Of a DNA stretch of 64,000 nucleotides, positions 36,049 through 43,582 are shown piece after piece. The notes beneath the pieces are model-generated. The model searched no databases. It saw only the letters and a list, made by a program, of their open reading frames with translations, and was not told the origin of the DNA. Both the position numbers and the translations under genes were made by a program. This DNA is from Thermoguttaceae bacterium (GTDB taxonomy: Bacteria; Planctomycetota; Planctomycetia; Pirellulales; Thermoguttaceae). Within the stretch, counting starts at the first letter, position 1, and each line of letters starts with the position of its first letter. Location: NCBI GenBank assembly GCA_017441605.1, contig JAFRXD010000079.1, positions 1 to 64,000 on the forward strand, in the 5' to 3' direction.

Positions 36049-37515
36049 ATGAACGCAACTTTGAAAGCGGGGACTAAAGTCGCCGCGATCCTTTTGATTC
36101 TTTTTGCCGCGACGCTCTCCGTTCGCGCGGCTTATCAAGATCCCGCGACCCCCGCGCCGGAAGCGGCCGCTCAAGCGGACGAGGCGGTCGAAACGGTCGA
36201 CGTCCTCGTCGAAGAGACGACCGCGGATCCGACGAGCGCCGAAACCGCCCCCGCTCCGCAAGAGACGAAACCGTCCTATCTGAACTCGCTTATCGAAAAG
36301 GTGTTTATCTCTCCTTTTAGTATGGTTTTGTTCTTGGTCTTCGTCATCACGGTCGTCGGTTACGCGCTCGGCTCGATCAAGATTAGCGGAATCGGACTCG
36401 GCACGGCGGGAGTCTTCCTTGTCGCGTTGGTGTTCGGGCACTTTGGCTTCCAAGACAGTTCTTATTTTCATAAGATCGGGCTTATCAGTCCCAAGCTCAC
36501 CGAAGTATCGCTTAAAGAATCGATGAAGCTGATCGAGAGTCTCGGTCTGCTTTGCTTCGTAACGAGCGTCGGTTTTATCGCGGGTCCGAAATTCTTCCAG
36601 AACTTGAAGAAGAACGCGCTATCGTACGGGCTTTTGGCGTTTGTCATTATCGGCTCGGCTTCGCTAACGACGGCGATTATCATTCTTTGCACGGACGTCG
36701 ACGCTCCGATGGCGGTCGGAATTCTTTCCGGTTCGCTGACGACGACGCCCGGTTTCTCCGCCGCTAAAGAGGCTCTGGCGGACGAACATCTCAAAGATAT
36801 TGTGACGATCGGGCACGCGATCGGGTATCCGTTCGGCGTCGTCGGGGTCGTGCTGTTCGTTCAGATCGTTCCGAAACTGTTGGGCGCCAATATGGTGGAA
36901 GAGCAGAAGTTACTCAACGCGTCGAGCGACGACTCGAAAGAGCGCGTTTTGCCCAGCTGGCTGATCAAACTCGATCCGATCGGGCTTGGACCGTTCGCCC
37001 TCGCGATTATCCTCGGCATTTTGCTCGGTAAGATCTATATTCCGCTACCGGGCGGAACTCCGTTCGCGCTCGGCAATACCGGCGGCGCGCTGATTATGGG
37101 GTTGATCCTCGGGCATTTCGGACGCCTTGGTCCGATTAGCATGAAGATTTCTCCCGACTTCCTGAAATCGTTCCGCGAGTTCGGTTTGGTGATGTTCCTC
37201 ATCGGGGCGGGCGTGCCGGGCGGCGGCGGATTCGTCGAGACGCTTAAAGAGCAGGGATGGATGCTGTTCGTTTACGGCGCGATTATGGAACTGATTCCGA
37301 TGATTCTCGGTTTCTACGTCGCGAAATACGTCGTCAAACTGTGCCTACTAAACAACCTCGGCTCGATCACGGGCGGCATGACCTCGACCCCGGCGCTCGG
37401 GGCGTTGATCAACACGGCGAAGACGGACGACGTGGCGGCGGCTTACGCGGCGACTTACCCGGTCGCGCTCGTGCTGGTCGTGCTGGCGTCGCAGTTCTTG
37501 GTGACGCTGCTATAA
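36049..37515 (+). CDS. AspT/YidE-family carboxylate exchanger
   Basis: 488 residues from ATG 36049, with GGAAGG seven nt upstream. An N-terminal signal-like helix and an Ala/Glu/Pro-rich linker (about 30-85) precede two copies of the Asp-Al exchanger membrane domain (about 95-285 and 310-488): GLLCFVTSVGFIAGPKFF and GLVMFLIGAGVPGGGGF are the paired motifs, with SGSLTTTPGFSAA and GGMTSTPALGAL as matching pore segments. The TrkA-C domains usually lying between the halves are absent; a short ~35-residue linker replaces them. Directly after sdhB (72 nt), it may exchange aspartate, fumarate or succinate for the fumarate reductase (inference). A terminator follows. Confidence 0.8.
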   Translation: MNATLKAGTKVAAILLILFAATLSVRAAYQDPATPAPEAAAQADEAVETVDVLVEETTADPTSAETAPAPQETKPSYLNSLIEKVFISPFSMVLFLVFVITVVGYALGSIKISGIGLGTAGVFLVALVFGHFGFQDSSYFHKIGLISPKLTEVSLKESMKLIESLGLLCFVTSVGFIAGPKFFQNLKKNALSYGLLAFVIIGSASLTTAIIILCTDVDAPMAVGILSGSLTTTPGFSAAKEALADEHLKDIVTIGHAIGYPFGVVGVVLFVQIVPKLLGANMVEEQKLLNASSDDSKERVLPSWLIKLDPIGLGPFALAIILGILLGKIYIPLPGGTPFALGNTGGALIMGLILGHFGRLGPISMKISPDFLKSFREFGLVMFLIGAGVPGGGGFVETLKEQGWMLFVYGAIMELIPMILGFYVAKYVVKLCLLNNLGSITGGMTSTPALGALINTAKTDDVAAAYAATYPVALVLVVLASQFLVTLL

Positions 37516-37543
37516 CTCCGAAGTTCTCCTTGGGAAAAGGAAA

Positions 37544-37586
37544 GGGACGCGCTGGTCTTTCGGCGGCGCGCCCCTTTTCTTTTTTC
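37544..37586 (+). terminator. Terminator of the sdh/exchanger operon
   Basis: GGGACGCGC (37544-37552) pairs, with one bulged A, with GCGCGCCC (37566-37573), followed by a T-rich tract. Confidence 0.75.
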
Positions 37587-37603
37587 AAGTCTCGCTTTCG
37601 ACT

Positions 37604-39538
37604 TTAGAGTTCGGACTCGGTTTCGTCCAAGCTAAACTCTTCGGATTCGGACGATTCCGATTTGACGTCGGCGTTCGCCTCGTCGAATTCGTCGAGGCTG
37701 AAGTCCTCGGATCCGGCTTCCGATTTGTCGTCGCTCTTGAACCAGGAGGCGGGGTTCATCTTGGACCACATCGAGGGCTTTTGCGCCTCGCGCTCGGCTT
37801 GATCGCGCGCCTTCTCTCGCTCGGCGATTTCCTCGACGTCGCGAACTTTCTTGAAACTGCCGGCTTTGGCGCCCGGGAGCGCGTCGATGGCGAGCGGGCA
37901 TTCCGCGAACTCTCCGTCGGCGCCCTCGGCGCGAATGAGCTTCTTTGTCTTCGCTTGGGTTAGGAAGGAGACGACGTCGGGATAGGTTCCGCCGATTTCG
38001 ACGATTGCGCGAACGACGTCGTCGAGCTTATACCCGACGCGGCGCTGCTCGTCGATTCCGTCGTCGAGCGCGTATTTCTTGACGACAATGTCGTCCTCGT
38101 CGCTTCGGATCGTAAGCCTTGGATTCGCCTCGATATCGACAAAACCTTGCAAGAAGATTTGATCGGCGTTGAAGAGGGCGATTTCGGGTCTTGTGCTTTG
38201 GGCGATGTGGACGTACGGGGAGCCTCCGCAGTTAAGGCAGTGGTAGCTAAACTGCCCGCCCATATTTTCGCCTTGGATCATATAGTCGTTCGGATTGCGG
38301 GTCCAGAGGGCGCGGAAGGCGCCGTATCGAGTTTCGATATTGTCGTCGCTCAATAGTTCGCGCAATTCGGAGTCGACGTCGAAGGAGGTTTTCATGCAGA
38401 CGCCCATCGTGGCGAGGGACGCCGGGCGGTACTTCGAGTTGTTTCTGGCGAATTCGGCGAGGATTTTCGCGGTGAGCTGGCGCTCCGCGCGAAGATTGAA
38501 GTAGGAGGAGGTGATCGCGGAATTGAATCGCACGGCGTCGTTGGGGGACTCGAGCCCTCGCTTAATGGCGTCGACGACTTTCGCGTTGTTCGAGCCGATC
38601 GCCTCGAGTTGAATCGCGGCGAATTCGGACGTCTCCTCTTGCAAAAGCTGTCGCGCGAGCTTGTCGATTCGCTCGTTCAGCTCGTCGTCGGACTCGTAGA
38701 ATGAGATGGCGCCGATCACGTTGACGTAGCGCACGACGTTGTCGCGGTATTCCTCGGGAACTTCGAGATTGATTCGCGCGGCCCCGGCTTTCGCCTCGGC
38801 GACCTTTTTCTTGCCGGCGTATCCGGCTTTCGTGTAGCTAAAGCGCTTGTTGATGACGTCCTCGAGGCGCTGAGCGACCCCGGCGGAGCGCTCGTCCTCT
38901 TTGAGCTCGAGCCAAATCGGTCGGGAGCGCGAAACGACCGCGCCGCCGATGATTTTGCCTTGCTTGTAAGCGACGGGACTGTCCTTTTCGACGAGGTCGG
39001 GGTCGAGGGTAACGTATCCGTTGACCTCCCCGAGTTTGTAGCCTCGGCGTATGACGTCCGCCGCCATGTACTGATAGAGCTCGCCCTTTTCGACGTATCC
39101 GTTCTGAATGCTAGAGGCTTCGGATTTGGGCTGGAGTTTAATCGAGACGTCGAGCCGATCCCCTTTGCGCGCGCCCGGCGGCACGATCGTTTCCATAAGT
39201 ACGATCGCGGTGTCGAGGGAGGCGATCTGCGATTTCGCGGTTCGCTTCTGGTCGACGTCGCGCTGGAGGTCTTGCAAGAGGAGTTGCTGGTAGGTTGAGG
39301 GAGGCTCGTCGGCGCCGGTTCCGCGCAGCCCTCGAACGAGCGCGACGCCCTCGATTTTCGAGGCGTGAACGTTCGCGGGACGCGCCAAGTCTTGGACCAA
39401 GCGCCCCTTGTTCATCAGGACCTTTCGCTGTTGCTCCTTGTAAGGATCGGGGGGAACCTTTTTGGAGCACGCGGGACCGACGAAAGCGGTAATCGCCAAT
39501 AGGATAAGGATCGTTAAGACTCGCAACGTGACTCGCAT
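37604..39538 (-). CDS. FlgI-like (P-ring-like) lipoprotein with helical-repeat C-terminus
   Basis: 644 residues from ATG 39538, with AAGAGAG upstream; the extension to 39580 lacks a ribosome-binding site. A lipoprotein signal ends in the lipobox VGPAC-SKK. The N-terminal third resembles flagellar P-ring FlgI (KIEGVALVRGLRGTG, VPPGARKGDRLDVSIKL). The middle has alpha-helical HEAT-like repeats, followed by a possible Cys pair (CLNC). The C-terminus is acidic with the repeated element EDFSLDE / EEFSLDE. No flagellar genes are nearby, so a non-flagellar outer-membrane or periplasmic ring role is more likely (inference). It is the last gene of the minus block after infA. Confidence 0.65.
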   Translation of the reverse strand: MRVTLRVLTILILLAITAFVGPACSKKVPPDPYKEQQRKVLMNKGRLVQDLARPANVHASKIEGVALVRGLRGTGADEPPSTYQQLLLQDLQRDVDQKRTAKSQIASLDTAIVLMETIVPPGARKGDRLDVSIKLQPKSEASSIQNGYVEKGELYQYMAADVIRRGYKLGEVNGYVTLDPDLVEKDSPVAYKQGKIIGGAVVSRSRPIWLELKEDERSAGVAQRLEDVINKRFSYTKAGYAGKKKVAEAKAGAARINLEVPEEYRDNVVRYVNVIGAISFYESDDELNERIDKLARQLLQEETSEFAAIQLEAIGSNNAKVVDAIKRGLESPNDAVRFNSAITSSYFNLRAERQLTAKILAEFARNNSKYRPASLATMGVCMKTSFDVDSELRELLSDDNIETRYGAFRALWTRNPNDYMIQGENMGGQFSYHCLNCGGSPYVHIAQSTRPEIALFNADQIFLQGFVDIEANPRLTIRSDEDDIVVKKYALDDGIDEQRRVGYKLDDVVRAIVEIGGTYPDVVSFLTQAKTKKLIRAEGADGEFAECPLAIDALPGAKAGSFKKVRDVEEIAEREKARDQAEREAQKPSMWSKMNPASWFKSDDKSEAGSEDFSLDEFDEANADVKSESSESEEFSLDETESEL

Positions 39539-39667
39539 TGTCGCACTCTCTTCGTCTAATTCGAAGCGCTCTAAAAACAAGCGCGCGTCGTACTCTACAC
39601 AATAGAGCGCGACGCGTCAAGAGAGAATTCAAGGCGCCTCGAGGGCGCGACATTGCGAGACGAGCGC

Positions 39668-39904
39668 TTACCGCTCGCGGAATACGATTCGACCTCGATC
39701 CATATCGTAAGCGCTAATTTCGACGGTAACGCGATCCCCGGGGACCACTCGAATGCGGAATTGACGCATTTTACCGGCGAGCCGACACAATACGGTGTGA
39801 TCCATATCGTCGAGCTTTACGCGAAAGGCGCCGCGCACTTCTTCGGTAACGACGCCGTTGAGCTGAATCGCTTCTTCCTTAGTCTTCTGTTCGCGTTCTG
39901 CCAC
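39668..39904 (-). CDS. infA: Translation initiation factor IF-1
   Basis: 78 residues: an OB-fold protein that binds the ribosomal A site during initiation. Recognised by IQLNGVVTEEVRGAFRVKL, VLCRLAGKMRQFRIRVVPGDRVTVEISAYD and RGRIVFRER; the N-terminal MAEREQKTKEEA extension is a little longer than usual. The start codon is GTG at 39904 with AGGAG six nt upstream. Its own promoter lies about 85 nt upstream. It is not in a ribosomal protein operon here. Confidence 0.95.
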   Translation of the reverse strand: MAEREQKTKEEAIQLNGVVTEEVRGAFRVKLDDMDHTVLCRLAGKMRQFRIRVVPGDRVTVEISAYDMDRGRIVFRER

Positions 39905-39989
39905 AAGTAACTCCTTCTATAGTCGCCGACTCTTCGCGCGACGGGTTTCGCCGCGCCGCGCGGGAATCGAGCGCAAATATGTCCGGGGT

Positions 39990-40017
39990 ATTATACGGCG
40001 CTTTGGCGAACCGACAA
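39990..40017 (-). promoter_or_regulatory. Promoter of infA
   Basis: Minus strand: TTGTCG (40012-40017), 16-nt spacer, TATAAT (39990-39995). Confidence 0.65.
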
Positions 40018-40055
40018 GGGCGCTCGGTTTATTTTTCCGGCGGGTAGGAGTAGAA

Positions 40056-40640
40056 TTACTTACCGGTTTCGGCGGATTGGTCCTTGGGAGCGCGCTTGGC
40101 GCCGACGATTACAATGAGGAGCAAGACGACGACGAGTCCTCCAAGGATCGTTCCCCACTTTTTGTAATCGAGGCTGAGGGATTTGTCCTTAACCTTCGAG
40201 CGCTCTTTGAGCCAGTAGTCGACGCGGACGCGTCGATCCGCTTTAATTTCGGGCGTGTCGAGCAGCGCGTCAAATTCTTCGTCCGGCAAGTCGAGTCCTT
40301 CTTTTTCGCGTTTTTCTTGAACGATCATTTGCGAGACGTACGCGTCGATTTGCGCCTCGCTCGTGGCGTCTAGGATTAGCTTGCGATATTCTTCCGGAGT
40401 TCTGTTGCCGTAGGCGGACTTGTACTCGGGCGCCAATCCCTCTTCGATGGCCTTTAGTTCTTCCGGACTGATTTTTTGGACGAGCGCGTCGTTGTTTAGA
40501 GCGCCTTCGTCGTCCTGTGAGACGGCGGCGACGTTCCGGGACGCCGCGTCCTCGTCTTGCGCGACGACGAGGGGCGCCGCGGACGGCGCCAACATAACGC
40601 ACAAAAGGAGAACGGAGAGCCGTAGGGTTTTGATCGACAT
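40056..40640 (-). CDS. Secreted or membrane protein of unknown function
   Basis: 194 residues. An N-terminal signal peptide (LRLSVLLLCVMLAPSAAPLVVA) precedes an acidic, mostly helical region (PEELKAIEEGLAPEYKSAYGNRTPEEYRKLI) and a C-terminal membrane helix (about 163-180, GTILGGLVVVLLLIVIVGA) with a short basic tail. If the signal is cleaved, the protein would be anchored by its C-terminus with the helical domain outside the cytoplasm. No family recognised. It follows the NAGPA-type gene by 42 nt and may be the distal gene of that operon. Confidence 0.6.
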   Translation of the reverse strand: MSIKTLRLSVLLLCVMLAPSAAPLVVAQDEDAASRNVAAVSQDDEGALNNDALVQKISPEELKAIEEGLAPEYKSAYGNRTPEEYRKLILDATSEAQIDAYVSQMIVQEKREKEGLDLPDEEFDALLDTPEIKADRRVRVDYWLKERSKVKDKSLSLDYKKWGTILGGLVVVLLLIVIVGAKRAPKDQSAETGK

Positions 40641-40682
40641 ATTGCTCCTCGCGAAATAATTTTCGTCGTTATCTGTTGAACG

Positions 40683-41564
40683 TTAAAACTTGAATCCGGC
40701 GGGCTCCACTTTGGGGGCGCCGTTCGCTTTGACGCCGATGGCGTTGGCGTTGAATCGCAGTTTGTCTTTCGTGTTGTTGCAGGGACGGTTGATCACGACC
40801 GGCTCGTTTTGGGAGTCGCGCAGGACGAAGGTGGTGGATCCGCCTCCGTCGAGATTGAGCCCGACGTTCGCGCCGAGGTATTTCAATTCGGTTCCGACTT
40901 GCTCGTAGGTCGCGCCGACGCTAAACCCTTTTTGCCGCCCGTCGATCGTCATTAAATAGACGTACCGTCCGTCTTGGGAATAGCCGACCGCCGTTCTCGG
41001 ATGAACCGCTTTGTCTTTGAACTCGGGAACCTCGCCGTCTTTTAGGACGATCTTGTTTCCGGAGACGGCAACGTTGACGTCGCTCAGATCCTCGTCGGCT
41101 TTGTATTGGCGAATTTCGACCGAACCGTCTTTCTTTACGACGAACGAGGGATAATTCGGTTCCGGCTTCGACTCGACGAACCCGTTGGCGACGCCCATGC
41201 CGATGAGATTCGCGTCTCCGCCGGTCGAGATGGTGCTCGCGTTGAACGGACCGTAGAAGTTCGCGTTGACGGCGACGGCGAGCTCGTTGTTTTTTAGGAA
41301 GGACGCGGTGGTTTCGCGATAAGTTTCCTTCGCGTCGAACTCAAAATTCTCGTTCGGGGGAGTCGTAACAAACTCGACGCCGGACGCGGTCAAGTCGATT
41401 CTCGCGGCGATAATCTTCATAAGGGGCTCTTCGCGCTCGTAGGTCGCGACGTCGACGCCCTCGAAGGTCGGAGTCCATTGGGGACCTTGCGTTTCTTGCG
41501 CGTAGATCGGCGCGAAGGACAGTAACAGGAGCGCCGCGAAGGCGCGAGCGACGATGCGTTTCAT
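40683..41564 (-). CDS. Secreted phosphodiester glycosidase family (NAGPA domain) protein
   Basis: 293 residues. A signal peptide (MKRIVARAFAALLLLSFAPIYA) precedes one NAGPA-type domain. Family landmarks are AVAVNANFYGP, the HPRTAVGYSQDGRYVYLMTIDGR segment and the conserved NVGLNLDGGGSTTFVL near the C-terminus. Relatives cleave N-acetylglucosamine-phosphodiester links or act on cell-wall sugars. Its ATG shares one base with the lnt stop (TAATG), so it is translationally coupled to lnt. Together with lnt it points to an envelope-related operon. Confidence 0.85.
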   Translation of the reverse strand: MKRIVARAFAALLLLSFAPIYAQETQGPQWTPTFEGVDVATYEREEPLMKIIAARIDLTASGVEFVTTPPNENFEFDAKETYRETTASFLKNNELAVAVNANFYGPFNASTISTGGDANLIGMGVANGFVESKPEPNYPSFVVKKDGSVEIRQYKADEDLSDVNVAVSGNKIVLKDGEVPEFKDKAVHPRTAVGYSQDGRYVYLMTIDGRQKGFSVGATYEQVGTELKYLGANVGLNLDGGGSTTFVLRDSQNEPVVINRPCNNTKDKLRFNANAIGVKANGAPKVEPAGFKF

Positions 41565-43582
41565 TATTTGGCGTCCTTATTTAAAGACAATGGCGATTCG
41601 GTTGTTTTTCGAGCGCGGACGACTCGCGCGAGGGCGCGTCGAAGCGTCCAAATCAAGGCGGCGCCGAGCGCTAGCGCGGCGCAACCCCAAGACCAAATTT
41701 CTCCCAAGTCGCGTCCGGCGATTAGACCGGATCGCTTGACTTTAACGGCGTAAAGATTCGCCTCGACGACTTGACACGCGCCGCGCTCGCCGGTCGCGCG
41801 GATTCGCCCGACCGGATCGATCCAAGCGGAGAATCCGCCGTGCGTCGCGGTGATAACGGAGCGCCGGTTTTCGATCGCGCGAAAGACGTGGGTCGCCAGG
41901 TGCATATCGGTCTCCATGCCGCAACGGAACCACCCGTCGTGCGAGATATTAACGAGGACGTCGGGATCGGCGCCCGCCTCCTTGAGCTCGCGGATTTGGG
42001 ATTTAATTTTGTGCGGAACGGAGCTTTCGAAGCAAATGTTCGGAGCGAGAACGAACGGCGCGGTCGAATCTCGGGGGGAGACGCGAAACGCGGTCGGGTT
42101 TTCGCCGCGTCCGAGAACGCTCTCGGCGCAAATCGCCTTGATCGACCAGGAGTCCGGAAGCCATTTCAAAAAGGGCACGTACTCGCCGAACATTACCAAA
42201 TGTATTTTATCGTATCGCCTGAACTCCGTCGAGTCGTCGGCGACAATTTTTGAGGTTTGGGGGCGAGTCAACTCTTCGAAGGTTTGCTCGTCGACGGCGG
42301 TTTTGTCGCCAATATAGGGAACGAGAACGGCGGAGTTGTGGGTCGTGGGCTCGCCGCGCTCGTCGAAGACGGCGGAGGCGATCCCGAGAAGGGCGGGGGC
42401 TCCGAGGCGCGCGGTCATTCTCGTCATATCGCGCCGTTGGGCGATCATGCTTTTTCGGACGAACATCAGCCCGTCGCGCGCGTCGAATCGCTCGGCCCCG
42501 GTCGTTGCGGCGAATTTTGGAAATTGTTTCTCGATCTCGGTTTGGTCGAGGGTTTTTTCTCCGATTTTCCGTTTGGCGAAGGAGTTGATTAGGGGATTGT
42601 AGTCCGCCTCGCAATCGTAAAAGTATCCGAAATAGCATCCTTCTGGCCAGACGACCAAGTCGGGGTCGAGGTTCGCGGCTTCCAGCGCGAGGACTTTGTA
42701 TTTGTCGGAGACTTCCTTGTTTAGTCCCTTGGGCGGGGGAAACCGGTACTGCGTCGAATCTTGTAGAATCGCGATTTTTAGGGACGGTCGACCGCCTCGC
42801 GCCGCGGCGCTTTCGAGGTCGTCGTATTTCGAGATTTGGAGCGAGCCGTAGAGATAGGCGCACAAGAGCGCGATCGCGGCGAAACTTAGAAGCCTTACGG
42901 AGACTCTTCCCGTTTCGCGACGCTTATCGATCGCGGCGCCGACGAGGGAGCCAACGAGAACGATAAGCGCGCCGACGCCGTACTCGCCGAGCGGCTCGGC
43001 GAGTTGGAGTAGTTCGGGAACGTTGTAAATCGCGCCGGAAAGCCCGGCGAAGGAGAATCCGTCGAGAACGACGTTTCTCAATCGCTCGATCGCGACCCAC
43101 GAAATCGAGGCGGCGATCCAGATCGGAAGCCGAGCGAACCGATTTAGAACGCGGCTAAATCCGATGTGCAACGGGAGATAGATCGCGAGATATCCGGCGA
43201 GCGCGAGCCAGCCGAAGCATAAAACCGGATGCGGAAACGAAACCCAGTGAACGACGTAAATCCAGAAGACGAACGACGCGAACCAAAACTGCGGGTATTC
43301 CCCGGTCGCGGCGCGCCAAACGCGGCGCCAAAAGCCTCGCTTGGCGCCCTCGTCGCCCGAGGTTGGCTCGCGGAGCGCCAATAGCGTCCAAACGACGGGA
43401 ACGGCGAAGATTAGGAAGTTCCAGCCGACCCTCGGGAGCGCGAGCGCGTAAAGAACCGACGCGAGGAGCGCTCCCGCCAAGGGGCGAAATCTCGCGGGAA
43501 AACGTTTCGCGGAACCGACTTGTTCGCGAGTTTCGGCTCGTCGCGGCTCTCGCGCTATTTTTTTGTGTAAATCGCGTTCCAT
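41564..43582 (-). CDS. lnt: Apolipoprotein N-acyltransferase
   Basis: 672 residues, longer than the typical ~510 owing to inserts in the hydrolase domain. Six or more membrane helices (about 30-240) precede a carbon-nitrogen hydrolase domain with the catalytic triad motifs: Glu in VVWPEGCYFG, Lys in YDKIHLVMFGEYVPF and Cys in PNICFESSVP; NISHDGWF and HVFRAIENRRS are also typical. It transfers the third acyl chain to the N-terminal Cys of lipoproteins on the outer face of the inner membrane. Its start at 43582 overlaps the end of the GH97 gene by 28 nt, and its stop overlaps the next start. Lipoproteins occur elsewhere in the window. Confidence 0.9.
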   Translation of the reverse strand: MERDLHKKIAREPRRAETREQVGSAKRFPARFRPLAGALLASVLYALALPRVGWNFLIFAVPVVWTLLALREPTSGDEGAKRGFWRRVWRAATGEYPQFWFASFVFWIYVVHWVSFPHPVLCFGWLALAGYLAIYLPLHIGFSRVLNRFARLPIWIAASISWVAIERLRNVVLDGFSFAGLSGAIYNVPELLQLAEPLGEYGVGALIVLVGSLVGAAIDKRRETGRVSVRLLSFAAIALLCAYLYGSLQISKYDDLESAAARGGRPSLKIAILQDSTQYRFPPPKGLNKEVSDKYKVLALEAANLDPDLVVWPEGCYFGYFYDCEADYNPLINSFAKRKIGEKTLDQTEIEKQFPKFAATTGAERFDARDGLMFVRKSMIAQRRDMTRMTARLGAPALLGIASAVFDERGEPTTHNSAVLVPYIGDKTAVDEQTFEELTRPQTSKIVADDSTEFRRYDKIHLVMFGEYVPFLKWLPDSWSIKAICAESVLGRGENPTAFRVSPRDSTAPFVLAPNICFESSVPHKIKSQIRELKEAGADPDVLVNISHDGWFRCGMETDMHLATHVFRAIENRRSVITATHGGFSAWIDPVGRIRATGERGACQVVEANLYAVKVKRSGLIAGRDLGEIWSWGCAALALGAALIWTLRRALARVVRARKTTESPLSLNKDAK

